From contig CAKQRE010000003.1 in NCBI GenBank assembly GCA_934271265.1, positions 124,001 through 188,000 of the forward strand: DNA of 64,000 bases. Direction: 5' to 3'. Positions 43,957 through 53,085 of this stretch are shown here, piece after piece (position 1 is the first letter of the stretch; every line of letters starts with the position of its first letter). The position numbers were made by a program, and so were the translations under genes. The notes below the pieces were generated by a model. The model did not search any database and was not told the origin of the DNA. It saw only the letters and a program-made list of their open reading frames with translations. This DNA is from an uncultured Clostridia bacterium. GTDB taxonomy: Bacteria; Bacillota; Clostridia; Christensenellales; Borkfalkiaceae.

Positions 43957-44394
43957 ATGAAGATAAAGTACTTTTATAACTTAAATTTTTTTAAAGCGGA
44001 TAATGAAGACGTTTTCGATCTGGGCGTTTTTTCCTGCTTGAAAAACGCTGAAAAAAAGAAAAAACAAGCTGCAATAAAATGCGGTTTTGTCGATAATCCG
44101 GAAAATTTCAGAATTAACAGAATCGGCGTTAAATTTGAGGACAATGCGGAAGTTGAGAAATCGAAAACAGTGCTGTATTGCGTCTGGTTGGAATATTCGC
44201 GATCCGAGGACAATAATATTGTCGACTATTTTCGAAATTTCGGCTATTATTCAACAAAGGAAGAAGCCTTGAAAGTTGCCGAATATAACAAAAAATATTC
44301 GCGAGCAGGGAAAAAGCACCCCGAAGGGTTTCTTGTCGATAAGGTTTTGGTTGATAATGATAGCGATTGGAGCGAAGGTTTTGTTTCGTACTAA
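43957..44394 (+). CDS. Candidate immunity protein 2 (paralogue of the preceding)
   Basis: 145 residues, AT-rich. Shares with 43438-43890 the layout: N-terminal Y(F/Y)-rich strand, LG.FS...AE.. segment, G(F/I) with an ENFRI-type strand, a central YCVWLEYS block, and a C-terminal GFLVDKVLVD. The small LG-FS-AE/GF pattern is reminiscent of DUF7336-like small proteins, a tentative link. No strong RBS. Probably a leftover or second-specificity immunity gene. Confidence 0.62.
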   Translation: MKIKYFYNLNFFKADNEDVFDLGVFSCLKNAEKKKKQAAIKCGFVDNPENFRINRIGVKFEDNAEVEKSKTVLYCVWLEYSRSEDNNIVDYFRNFGYYSTKEEALKVAEYNKKYSRAGKKHPEGFLVDKVLVDNDSDWSEGFVSY

Positions 44395-44440
44395 ATAACA
44401 CGTTCGAAAGAAAATCGATAAAATGAGGGACGATTTGCAT

Positions 44441-44923
44441 ATGACAGAACAACAGTTGAACAAATTATTAAAAGGTTACAAGATAGCGGAAGTCAGGCGG
44501 GTTTTGAATCTGATTATGTTTGAGTTTGAATCGCAAAATAAGCAGAATATCGCATTACACGTCGAATGTTTTGTTAAAATCGCTGAGGAAAACAAGATTT
44601 TGCTTTCGAGTTATGACCTTTACGAACCGAAGCCGAATTTGAAATCGGAGAAATACGGACTGGATGATTACGGCTCGACTCTTTTCGATTATTCGTTAGA
44701 AAAAAACATGTCGCAGATTATAGGACGGGAAATTATAAATGTAAAATTTTCGTTTTTCGATTTGGATATTTTCTTGTCGGACAATGCCGTGATAAGACTG
44801 CTTCAGCAAACCTTAGAAAAAAACCAGGAACAACTTATGATATTCGATGCCGATAAAACCTATTTATGGCTATGGACAGCTGAAGAAGGGGGGGAAATTA
44901 TCGATATTTCACAAAAACCTTAA
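44441..44923 (+). CDS. Small unrecognised protein downstream of the RHS locus (candidate immunity)
   Basis: 160 residues from the ATG at 44441, 10 bp after GAGGGA; an in-frame ATG at 44423 is the alternative. It is soluble and mixed alpha/beta (LNLIMFEFESQNKQNIALHV, ILLSSYDLYEPKP, VKFSFFDLDIFLSDNAVIRL). It is not similar to the two preceding paralogues. Its AT content matches them, suggesting the same imported block. Such arrays of unrelated small genes after RHS tips are commonly immunity genes (inference). Confidence 0.6.
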   Translation: MTEQQLNKLLKGYKIAEVRRVLNLIMFEFESQNKQNIALHVECFVKIAEENKILLSSYDLYEPKPNLKSEKYGLDDYGSTLFDYSLEKNMSQIIGREIINVKFSFFDLDIFLSDNAVIRLLQQTLEKNQEQLMIFDADKTYLWLWTAEEGGEIIDISQKP

Positions 44924-44958
44924 AAATGGAAAATGTTTCGGAAAAAGCGAAAAAAGGA

Positions 44959-44987
44959 TTGACAGAATGAAAGAAGGATGGTATAAT
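44959..44987 (+). promoter_or_regulatory. Consensus promoter of the pyr operon
   Basis: TTGACA (44959-44964), 17-bp spacer, TATAAT (44982-44987). Confidence 0.88.
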
Positions 44988-44993
44988 ACAGTT

Positions 44994-45165
44994 ACAGTTT
45001 TTAAGTCGGTACAGAGAGACCGTCAAGATTGACAGCTGAATCGGGCGGCGCGGTCGTTCTTTTTTAAGAGCGCGGCGTGTGTCTTTGCATGAAGTCTGAT
45101 GTCTTGTCGGTTACGGCAGGATTTTTTTATGCGGTTTCTTTCTCTCCGTTCCGGCGGGCAAGGAG
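44994..45165 (+). promoter_or_regulatory. pyr operon leader with PyrR-like binding hairpin
   Basis: From the predicted start to pyrC is ~175 untranslated bases. AGTCGGTACAGAGAGACCGT (45004-45023) resembles the PyrR box (ARUCCNGNGAGGYU): the CAGAGAG loop is kept and CGGT/ACCG (45007-45010 with 45019-45022) closes it. Downstream GACCG (45018-45022) can instead pair with CGGTC (45051-45055), just before GTTCTTTTTT, a possible terminator that excludes the PyrR hairpin or competes with it. UMP-dependent attenuation is likely; no pyrR gene is present in the window. Confidence 0.5.
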
Positions 45166-45170
45166 AAAGT

Positions 45171-46382
45171 ATGTCGATAACGATGGCGACGGAACAGGTT
45201 TTAAAGCAGCCTTTGGCGGAATTCTTCCGCGGGAAAGGCGTTTTGCCCGTTGTTTCCGATCGCTTTATTATTTTTCCCGGTTTTTGCGACGTTCACGTCC
45301 ATTTGAGAGAACCGGGTTTTTTTTATAAGGAGAGCATTCTTTCGGGGAGCAGGGCGGCGGCGCGCGGCGGATATACCGCAGTGTGCGCCATGCCTAATTT
45401 AAATCCCGTTCCGGATACGAGAGATCATCTCGAAGAGGAGCTTGCGATCATCCGGAAAGACGCGGCGATCAAGGTTCTGCCTTACGGGGCGATCACGAAA
45501 GGAGAAAAAGGAAAAGATCTTTCCGATATGGAAGCCCTCGCTCCGTATGTGTGCGCCTTTTCGGACGACGGGAAAGGGGTGCAGAGAGAAGAAACGATGA
45601 TCCTTGCCATGGAAAGGGCGAAAAAGCTCGGCAAGATCATCGCGGCGCATTGTGAGGACGAAAGTCTGCTATTCGGGGGATATATCCATGCCGGCGCCTA
45701 TGCAAAAGCGCACGGGCACAGGGGGATCTCTTCCGAAAGCGAATACGCGCAGATCGAAAGAGATCTCGCGCTTGCAAAGAAAACGGGCGTTTCTTATCAC
45801 GTTTGTCACGTTTCCGCAAAAGAGAGCGTGGAGCTGATCCGCAAGGCGAAGAGGGAAGGAGCGGACGTGACCTGCGAGACCGCCCCCCATTATCTCGTTT
45901 TAACGGAAGACGATCTCGAAGAGGACGGGAAATTCAAAATGAATCCCCCGTTAAGAGGAAAAAAGGACAGAGAGGCGTTGATCGAAGGGATCCTCGACGG
46001 AACGATCGACATGATCGCGACCGACCACGCGCCCCATTCCGCGGAAGAAAAATCGCGCGGGCTGGAGAAAAGCTCTTTCGGGATCTCGGGGATCGAAACG
46101 GCATTCCCGGTTTTGTATACTTATCTGGTAAAAGAGGGGATCCTGACGCTCGGGAAACTGACGGAGCTTTTGTGTCTGAATCCGCGCAAACGATTCGGGA
46201 TCGCGCTCGAAAAAGAAGATTACACGATTTTCGAAAGGGAAACTCCTTATAAAATCGATCCCCGGAATTTTGTGTCGAAAGGGAAAAGCACGCCGTTCGA
46301 GGGAAGAACGGTTTACGGAAAATGCATAAAGACGGTACTCGGAGGAAAAACGGTATGGCAAGAGAATATGACAGAAAACTGA
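45171..46382 (+). CDS. pyrC: Dihydroorotase
   Basis: 403 residues from the ATG at 45171 (RBS AGGAGAAAG); the longer frame runs into the leader. Class I type DHOase: DVHVHLREPG near residue 40 (metal His pair), AAHCEDE, SYHVCHVSAKES and IATDHAPHS (catalytic Asp). The N-terminal small beta domain is shorter than usual, starting directly at residues leading to FIIFPGFCDVH. It cyclises carbamoyl-aspartate to dihydroorotate. First gene of the operon; its end overlaps carA by 28 bp. Confidence 0.95.
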   Translation: MSITMATEQVLKQPLAEFFRGKGVLPVVSDRFIIFPGFCDVHVHLREPGFFYKESILSGSRAAARGGYTAVCAMPNLNPVPDTRDHLEEELAIIRKDAAIKVLPYGAITKGEKGKDLSDMEALAPYVCAFSDDGKGVQREETMILAMERAKKLGKIIAAHCEDESLLFGGYIHAGAYAKAHGHRGISSESEYAQIERDLALAKKTGVSYHVCHVSAKESVELIRKAKREGADVTCETAPHYLVLTEDDLEEDGKFKMNPPLRGKKDREALIEGILDGTIDMIATDHAPHSAEEKSRGLEKSSFGISGIETAFPVLYTYLVKEGILTLGKLTELLCLNPRKRFGIALEKEDYTIFERETPYKIDPRNFVSKGKSTPFEGRTVYGKCIKTVLGGKTVWQENMTEN

Positions 46383-47443
46383 TCCTGGAAGACGGAAGCG
46401 AATATTACGGATACGGGTTCGGCGCAGACGAAGAGAGGGTGTGCGAAGTTGTTTTCAACACTTCGATGGTTGGGTATCAGGAGATCGTTTCCGATCCCTC
46501 GTATACCTATCAGGCGGTCGTGTTCACCTATCCGCTGATCGGCAATTACGGGATCAACGCGGATGACGACGAAACGAAGAAACCGACGATCGGCGCGATC
46601 GTCGTCGGCGAATACAACCCGCATCCGTCCAATTTCCGCAGCAGGGAAACGCTGTCGGATAAACTGAAGAAATTCGGCATTCCCGCGATCGAAGGGGTGG
46701 ATACAAGGCGGCTTACCCGCAGTATCCGCGATTTCGGCAGTCGCCGCGGCATTCTCACCGACGTGAACGTTCCCGCGGAAGAAGGCGTGAAGAAAATTCT
46801 TGCAACTCCCGTCCCGCATGACGCCGTGCCCCTCGTAACGAGCAAAAAGGCATGGTTTTCTCCCGCGGAGAAACCGTTTTACCACGTCGTGGCGGTGGAC
46901 TGCGGCATTAAACTGAACATCGTGCGTTCCCTCAATCGTTGCGGGTGCGACGTGACCGTCGTTCCGTGCACCGTGACGGCGGAAGAGGTTTTAAAGCGCA
47001 ATCCGGACGGACTGTTCCTTTCGAACGGACCGGGAGATCCGGAGGACGTGACTAACGTTATTTCCCTTGTGAAGGAACTGCGCGGCAAACTTCCGATTTT
47101 CGGGATCTGCCTCGGACATCAGATGATCGCCCTTGCTTACGGTGCGAAAACATATAAACTGAAATTCGGTCACAGGGGCGGAAATCACCCGGTAAAGAAC
47201 TTATTGACGGGGAAAGTGGAGATCACTTCGCAGAACCACAGCTACGCGGTAGACACTGCTTCCGTGGAAGGAACGGGGCTTGAGATCACCCACGTGAACC
47301 TGCTTGACGGAACGGTGGAAGGATTGCGTTGCGAAGAGGACGGCGTGTTCTCGGTGCAGTATCACCCGGAAAGCGCGCCCGGCCCCGAAGACAGCGGATA
47401 TCTGTTCCGTATGTTCACCGACGAAATGCAGAAAAGGAGATAA
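46355..47443 (+). CDS. carA: Carbamoyl-phosphate synthase small subunit
   Basis: 362 residues from the ATG at 46355 with GGAGG 9 bp before it, inside the end of pyrC. N-terminal CPSase_sm domain (VFNTSMVGYQEIVSDPSY, GIEGVDTRRLTR type motif), C-terminal class I glutamine amidotransferase with the Cys nucleophile in GICLGHQ and His/Glu in YHPESAPGPED. It supplies ammonia from glutamine to CarB. Confidence 0.97.
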   Translation: MAREYDRKLILEDGSEYYGYGFGADEERVCEVVFNTSMVGYQEIVSDPSYTYQAVVFTYPLIGNYGINADDDETKKPTIGAIVVGEYNPHPSNFRSRETLSDKLKKFGIPAIEGVDTRRLTRSIRDFGSRRGILTDVNVPAEEGVKKILATPVPHDAVPLVTSKKAWFSPAEKPFYHVVAVDCGIKLNIVRSLNRCGCDVTVVPCTVTAEEVLKRNPDGLFLSNGPGDPEDVTNVISLVKELRGKLPIFGICLGHQMIALAYGAKTYKLKFGHRGGNHPVKNLLTGKVEITSQNHSYAVDTASVEGTGLEITHVNLLDGTVEGLRCEEDGVFSVQYHPESAPGPEDSGYLFRMFTDEMQKRR

Positions 47444-47448
47444 CGATC

Positions 47449-50400
47449 ATGCCGAAGAGAAAAGATCTGAAAAAAATAATGGTGATCGGCAGCGGACCGA
47501 TCGTGATCGGTCAGGCGGCGGAGTTCGACTACGCCGGCACGCAGGCTTGCCTCGCCTTAAAAGAAGAAGGCTACGAAGTCGTTCTTTGCAACTCTAACCC
47601 CGCGACGATCATGACGGACACGCAGATCGCCGACAAAGTATATATGGAACCGCTTACCCTCGAATACGTTGCGAGGATCATCCGTTACGAACGTCCGGAC
47701 GCGATCATTCCGTCCATCGGCGGTCAGACGGGTCTGAACCTCGCCATGCAGCTCGAAAAGAAAGGGGTGCTGCGCGAGTGCAGAACGGAACTGCTCGGTA
47801 CGAAGAGCGAAAGCATCGAACGCGCCGAAGACAGAGAATTGTTCAAGGAGCTGTGCCAGAGTATCGGCGAGCCCGTCTGTCCGTCGGAGATCGCAAATTC
47901 GGTGGAAGAAGGGCTGAAGGCGGCAAAGGATATCGGATATCCCGTCGTGCTGCGCCCGGCATTCACCCTCGGCGGTACGGGCGGCGGCTTTGCGGAATCG
48001 GAAGAGGAGTTCCTCGAAATGATGGAAAACGCCCTCGAGCTCTCTCCCGTGCATCAGGTGCTTATCGAAAAGAGCGTAAAGGGATACAAGGAAATCGAAT
48101 ACGAAGTCATGCGGGATAAAAACGACACGGCGATCGTTGTCTGTAACATGGAAAACATCGATCCCGTCGGCGTTCATACGGGCGATTCCGTCGTCGTGTG
48201 TCCCAGCCAGACCCTGACGAACAAAGAATATCAGATGCTCAGAAACAGCGCGCTGAAGATCATCCGGAGCCTGAAGATCGAAGGGGGGTGCAACGTACAG
48301 TTTGCGCTCGATCCCGATTCCTTCCGCTATTACGTGATCGAAGTGAATCCGAGAGTCTCCCGCTCCTCCGCGCTTGCGAGCAAGGCGAGCGGATTCCCCA
48401 TCGCGCGGGTTTCCGCAAAGATCGCCGTCGGGCTTACGCTGGACGAGATCGTTCTGCCGAACACCCCGGCGAGTTTCGAGCCCGCTCTCGATTACGTCGT
48501 CACGAAAATGCCGCGTTTCCCCTTCGATAAATTCTCCTCGGCAAGCAACCGTCTTTCCACGCAGATGAAAGCTACGGGCGAGGTGATGAGCGTGGGCAGA
48601 ACGATCGAGGAGAGCCTTTTAAAAGCGGTGCGTTCCCTCGAGATCGGCGCCTCTCATCTGTGGTCGGCAAAAACGGAAAAAATGACGACCGCCGAACTGA
48701 AGAATTACATCGCCGAAGCGACGGACGACAGGCTGTTTGCCATGATCGAGCTTTTAAGAAGGGGCGAAACGCCCGAAACGCTGTTTGCGGCGACGAAGAT
48801 CGACAGGCTGTTTATCGATAAACTCGTGCATATCGTGGAGATCGAAAAAGCCCTTGCGGCGGCACCGTTCGACGCGGCGGAACTGAAAGAAGCCAAACGC
48901 TACGGCTTTTCGGACAAAGAGATCGCCCGGCTGTGGAAAGTTACGGAGGAAGAAGTAACCGATTTCCGTCTCGGCAAAGGCATTCGCCCGGTATACAAGG
49001 CGATCGATTCGTGCGCGTCCGAATTCGACGCTTATATCCCGTATTTTTACTCGACCTATGCGGAAGAGAACGAATCGCGCACGGACGGAAACAAGAAAAA
49101 GATCGTGGTTCTCGGCGCGGGGCCCATCCGTATCGGTCAGGGCGTAGAGTTCGATTATTCGACGGTGCACGCCGTACAGACGATCAAGAAGTCCGGCTAT
49201 GAGGCGATCATCATCAATAATAATCCCGAGACGGTATCTACCGATTACACCACTTCGGACAAACTCTATTTCGAGCCGTTGACGCCGGAAGACGTGATGA
49301 ATATCATCGATCTCGAAAAGCCGGAAGGGGTGATCGCCTCTCTCGGCGGGCAGACGGCGATCAACCTTGCCGAACCTCTCGCAAAGCGCGGCGTTAAAAT
49401 CATAGGAACCGATTGCGACGCGATCGACAAGGCGGAAAACAGAGACTCGTTCGAAAAACTTCTTCTGAAACTCGGCATTCCCCAGCCGAAGGGCAAAGCC
49501 GTCACGAAGATCGAAGAAGGAGTGAAGGTTGCCGAAGAGATCGGTTATCCCGTTCTTGTGAGACCTTCTTTCGTTCTCGGCGGAAGGGCGATGCAGATCG
49601 TGGCGGACGAAGAAGGGCTTCGCCATTATCTGAAAACGGCGGTAGAGATCGACGAGGACAGACCCGTGCTCGTGGATAAATATATCATCGGAAAAGAAGT
49701 CGAAGTGGACGCGATCTGCGACGGCAGAGACGTTTTCGTGCCCGGTATCATGGAGCTCGTGGAACGAACGGGTATTCACAGCGGCGACAGCATCAGCGTG
49801 TATCCGCCGTTCAGTATTTCCGACAAGGTAAAAGGGGTAATTCTGCAATACGCGAAAAAACTCGGGCTTGCCATCGGGATCGTCGGACTTTACAACATTC
49901 AGTTCATCGTGGATAAAAACGAGAACGTTTATATCATCGAAGTGAATCCGAGATCCTCGAGAACGGTTCCCTTCCTCTCCAAGGCGACGGGGTATTCCCT
50001 TGCGGACATCGCGACGGAGGTCATTCTCGGCAAATCGCTGAAAGAACAGGGGATTTTCGGTCTGTATCCCGAAGAGAAAAAGAGACGTTACGTAAAAGTG
50101 CCGGTATTTTCCTTCAGCAAGATCCGCGGGCTCGACGCTTATCTTTCGCCGGAAATGAAATCGACGGGCGAAGCGATCGGCTACGACGACAAGCTGAACC
50201 GCGCTTTGTATAAGGCGTTGCAGGCTTCCGGCATGAAGTTGCAGAACTACGGCACGGTCTTCGTGACCGTGTGCGATCACGACAAGGAAGAAGCCCTTCC
50301 GCTGATCCGCAGATTTTACAACCTCGGCTTTAATATCGAGGCGACGAGCGGAACGGCGCGGTTTTTGAAAGAAAACGGTATCAGAACGAGAATTCTGGGC

Positions 50401-50631
50401 AAAATAGGAGACGGGTCGCAGGACATTCAGACGGCTTTGCGGCAGGGGCATATCGCATACGTGATCAACACGAGCGACGTAACGAACAACGGGCAGAATA
50501 CGGACGGATATAAGATCAGAAGCGTAGCGACGGAGAACAACATCACCATGTTCACCGCGCTCGACACGGTAAAAGTCCTGCTCGACGTTCTGGAAGAAAC
50601 GACCCTCTGCGTATCGACGATCGATTCGTAA
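47449..50631 (+). CDS. carB: Carbamoyl-phosphate synthase large subunit
   Basis: 1,060 residues from the ATG at 47449 (RBS AAGGAGA), the standard length. Two homologous ATP-grasp halves: IMVIGSGPIVIGQAAEFDYA near residue 9 and IVVLGAGPIRIGQGVEFDYS near residue 550. Metal-binding EVNPR motifs occur in both (EVNPRVSRSSAL, EVNPRSSRTVPF). The C-terminal ~130 residues form the MGS-type allosteric domain (ATSGTARFLKENG), where UMP or ornithine would act. Carbamoyl phosphate is passed to PyrB at the end of this operon. Confidence 0.98.
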   Translation: MPKRKDLKKIMVIGSGPIVIGQAAEFDYAGTQACLALKEEGYEVVLCNSNPATIMTDTQIADKVYMEPLTLEYVARIIRYERPDAIIPSIGGQTGLNLAMQLEKKGVLRECRTELLGTKSESIERAEDRELFKELCQSIGEPVCPSEIANSVEEGLKAAKDIGYPVVLRPAFTLGGTGGGFAESEEEFLEMMENALELSPVHQVLIEKSVKGYKEIEYEVMRDKNDTAIVVCNMENIDPVGVHTGDSVVVCPSQTLTNKEYQMLRNSALKIIRSLKIEGGCNVQFALDPDSFRYYVIEVNPRVSRSSALASKASGFPIARVSAKIAVGLTLDEIVLPNTPASFEPALDYVVTKMPRFPFDKFSSASNRLSTQMKATGEVMSVGRTIEESLLKAVRSLEIGASHLWSAKTEKMTTAELKNYIAEATDDRLFAMIELLRRGETPETLFAATKIDRLFIDKLVHIVEIEKALAAAPFDAAELKEAKRYGFSDKEIARLWKVTEEEVTDFRLGKGIRPVYKAIDSCASEFDAYIPYFYSTYAEENESRTDGNKKKIVVLGAGPIRIGQGVEFDYSTVHAVQTIKKSGYEAIIINNNPETVSTDYTTSDKLYFEPLTPEDVMNIIDLEKPEGVIASLGGQTAINLAEPLAKRGVKIIGTDCDAIDKAENRDSFEKLLLKLGIPQPKGKAVTKIEEGVKVAEEIGYPVLVRPSFVLGGRAMQIVADEEGLRHYLKTAVEIDEDRPVLVDKYIIGKEVEVDAICDGRDVFVPGIMELVERTGIHSGDSISVYPPFSISDKVKGVILQYAKKLGLAIGIVGLYNIQFIVDKNENVYIIEVNPRSSRTVPFLSKATGYSLADIATEVILGKSLKEQGIFGLYPEEKKRRYVKVPVFSFSKIRGLDAYLSPEMKSTGEAIGYDDKLNRALYKALQASGMKLQNYGTVFVTVCDHDKEEALPLIRRFYNLGFNIEATSGTARFLKENGIRTRILGKIGDGSQDIQTALRQGHIAYVINTSDVTNNGQNTDGYKIRSVATENNITMFTALDTVKVLLDVLEETTLCVSTIDS

Positions 50632-50684
50632 AAACAAAGACGGAACGTTCTCGCCCGTAATCGGGCACAACGAAAAGGAGAGAC

Positions 50685-51416
50685 ATGAAAAAGGAAATTT
50701 TAACGCTTTTGTCAAATCGGAAAATCGCCGATCACGTATACGAAGCGGTTTTCGAGGGGGACGTTTCGGCGATCGTAGCCCCCGGACAGTTCGTGAACGT
50801 AGCGATCGAAGGTTGTTATCTTCGCCGCCCTCTTTCCGTGTGCGATGCGGAAAACGGAAAACTGACCCTCATTTACAAAGTGGTGGGGAAAGGTACGGAG
50901 ATCCTGAGCATGACGGAGCCGGGAAAGAAGTTCGATATGCTTGTCGGGCTCGGCAACGGCTTCGATCTTTCGAAAAGCGGCGATCGCCCCCTTCTGATCG
51001 GGGGAGGCGTCGGCGTTCCGCCCATGTACAAACTCTGCAAGGATCTGCTGAAGACGGGTGCCGTTCCGACCGTCGTTCTCGGTTTCAATAAGGCGGACGA
51101 GGTGTTTTACCGGGAGGAATTCGAATCGCTCGGCGTGAAAACGATCGTGGCGACGGCAGACGGAAGCGTCGGCGTAAAAGGATTCGTGACGGACGCGATG
51201 AAAGATCTCGATTACACCTTTTTCTATACGTGCGGTCCCATGCCGATGTTCCGCGCGATCGAAAACGTTGCGAAGGGCGGCGGCGAATACAGTTTCGAGG
51301 AGCGCATGGGGTGCGGTTTCGGCGCCTGCATGGGGTGTTCCTGCAAGACGAAATACGGGAGCAAACGGATCTGTAAAGACGGACCGGTGCTCGAAAGGGA
51401 GGAGATCGTATGGTAA
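50685..51416 (+). CDS. pyrK: Dihydroorotate dehydrogenase B, electron-transfer subunit
   Basis: 243 residues. FAD/NAD ferredoxin-reductase-like fold with RRPLSVCD (FAD), GGGVGVPPMY (NAD) and a C-terminal 2Fe-2S cluster motif GCGFGACMGCSCK...CKDGPVL. It moves electrons from PyrD to NAD. RBS AAAGGAG. Its end overlaps pyrD by 7 bp. Confidence 0.96.
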   Translation: MKKEILTLLSNRKIADHVYEAVFEGDVSAIVAPGQFVNVAIEGCYLRRPLSVCDAENGKLTLIYKVVGKGTEILSMTEPGKKFDMLVGLGNGFDLSKSGDRPLLIGGGVGVPPMYKLCKDLLKTGAVPTVVLGFNKADEVFYREEFESLGVKTIVATADGSVGVKGFVTDAMKDLDYTFFYTCGPMPMFRAIENVAKGGGEYSFEERMGCGFGACMGCSCKTKYGSKRICKDGPVLEREEIVW

Positions 51417-52327
51417 ACACGAAAGTCGATCTTTGCGGGCTCGAACTCGATAACCCCGTGATCCCGGCAAGCGGGACGTTCGGATACGGGAAAGAATTTG
51501 CGGAGCTTTACGATATCAATATTTTAGGATCGTTCTCCTTTAAGGGGACGACCGCCGAACCTCGTTTCGGCAATCCCACGCCGCGCATTGCGGACGGGGA
51601 AACGGGGATCATCAATTCCATCGGGTTGCAGAACCCCGGGGTGGATCACGTGATCTCGCACGAATTGCCCGAAATGAAAAAATTCTTCCGGAAAAAGGTG
51701 ATCGCGAACGTGAGCGGGTTTTCGGTCGGCGAATACGTGGAGACCTGCCGCAAGCTCGACGCGGAAGAACAGGTCGGTATTCTCGAAGTCAACGTGAGCT
51801 GCCCGAACGTGGATCACGGCGGCATGGCGCTCGGAACGTCCTGTCAGAGCGTTTACGAGGTTACGAAAGCGGTGAAGAAAGCCGTCAATAAGCCGGTTAT
51901 CGTGAAACTTTCTCCCAACGTGACGGATATCGTTTCCATTGCCAAAGCCTGCGAAGACGGCGGTGCGGACGGTGTGAGCCTCATTAACACGATGACGGGC
52001 ATGCGCATCGATTTAAAGAAAAAACAGCCCGTGATCGCGAGAAAGATCGCGGGGTATGCGGGCAAGGCGCTTTTTCCGGTCGCCCTTCGCATGGTATATG
52101 AAGTATACGAGGCGGTGAAGATCCCGATCGTCGGGATCGGCGGGGTGGACAGCGCGGAAAACGTGATCGAAATGATGCTTGCCGGCGCCACGGCGGTGGG
52201 CGTCGGTACGGCGAATCTTCTGAATCCTTACGCGAGCAAGGAGATCGTGGAATCTCTGCCCGCGGTTATGGAAAAATACGGTATAACGAATCTGAAAAAT
52301 ATGATAGGAGCGGCGCACAATGGCTAA
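51410..52327 (+). CDS. pyrD: Dihydroorotate dehydrogenase B (NAD+), catalytic subunit
   Basis: 305 residues, class 1B. FMN TIM barrel: NPVIPASGTFGYG, the conserved IINSIGLQNPG, and VNVSCPNVDHGG with the catalytic Cys; VGIGGVDSAENVIEMMLAGA binds FMN phosphate. It pairs with PyrK from the overlapping upstream gene to make orotate, and overlaps pyrF by 8 bp. Confidence 0.97.
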   Translation: MVNTKVDLCGLELDNPVIPASGTFGYGKEFAELYDINILGSFSFKGTTAEPRFGNPTPRIADGETGIINSIGLQNPGVDHVISHELPEMKKFFRKKVIANVSGFSVGEYVETCRKLDAEEQVGILEVNVSCPNVDHGGMALGTSCQSVYEVTKAVKKAVNKPVIVKLSPNVTDIVSIAKACEDGGADGVSLINTMTGMRIDLKKKQPVIARKIAGYAGKALFPVALRMVYEVYEAVKIPIVGIGGVDSAENVIEMMLAGATAVGVGTANLLNPYASKEIVESLPAVMEKYGITNLKNMIGAAHNG

Positions 52328-53030
52328 AGACGTGATCGTTGCCCTCGATTTTGCGAGCGGCAGAGAAGTTTTCGAATTTTTGAATCGTTTCGGCAAAGAA
52401 AAACCGTTCGTGAAGATCGGAATGGAACTTTTCTATGCCGAAGGTCCTTCGATTCTGAAGGAGATCAAGGCGAGAGGACATAAGATCTTTCTCGACCTGA
52501 AACTGCACGATATCCCGAATACGGTGAGAAAGTCGATGAAGGTGCTTTCCTCTCTGGATGCGGATATGTGCAATCTCCATGCCGCAGGCGGAAGCGCGAT
52601 GATGAAAGCCGCGCTGGAGGGGCTCACGCGCGAGGACGGCACGAGACCGATCCTCATTGCGGTGACCCAGCTTACGAGTACCGACCAGACGATGCTCGCA
52701 AACGAACTTCTGATCGATAAGCCGATCGAAGAAGTCGTGATGTCCTATGCGAAAAACGCGGCGGACGCCGGACTCGACGGCGTTGTTTGTTCCCCGCTCG
52801 AGGCAGGAAAAGTGCATGCGAAATGCGGCGGAAGTTTTCTGACCGTAACGCCGGGCGTCCGCTTTGCGGGCTGCGAAACGGGGGATCAGAAGCGGGTAAC
52901 GACGCCCTTGAAGGCGAGAGAGCTCGGTTCCGACTATATCGTTGTCGGCAGACCGATCACGGCGGCGGAAGATCCCGTTGCGGCATATACGAAATGCTGC
53001 CGCCAGTTCCTGCTCGGTTACGACGAATAA
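52320..53030 (+). CDS. pyrF: Orotidine 5'-phosphate decarboxylase
   Basis: 236 residues, group 1 type. VALDFASGREV at the N-terminus and the catalytic FLDLKLHDIPNTV (the Asp/Lys tetrad) near residue 60; TPGVRFAG and VVGRPITAAEDP near the end bind phosphate. Converts OMP to UMP. RBS GATAGGAGC lies inside pyrD. Confidence 0.97.
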   Translation: MAKDVIVALDFASGREVFEFLNRFGKEKPFVKIGMELFYAEGPSILKEIKARGHKIFLDLKLHDIPNTVRKSMKVLSSLDADMCNLHAAGGSAMMKAALEGLTREDGTRPILIAVTQLTSTDQTMLANELLIDKPIEEVVMSYAKNAADAGLDGVVCSPLEAGKVHAKCGGSFLTVTPGVRFAGCETGDQKRVTTPLKARELGSDYIVVGRPITAAEDPVAAYTKCCRQFLLGYDE

Positions 53031-53085
53031 TTTCCGAAAAAAAGAAAAACACGATTCCCGGGAACGGGAGAGGAGATACAGAGAA

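Noticed and set aside
45077..45328. Leader peptide or alternative pyrC start in the pyr leader
   Set aside because: The frames have no RBS, and the AGGAGAAAG before 45171 fits pyrC well.
52942..53085. N-terminal extension of pyrE reaching back into pyrF
   Set aside because: The extension is not protein-like and the ATG at 53086 has a strong RBS and gives the normal length.
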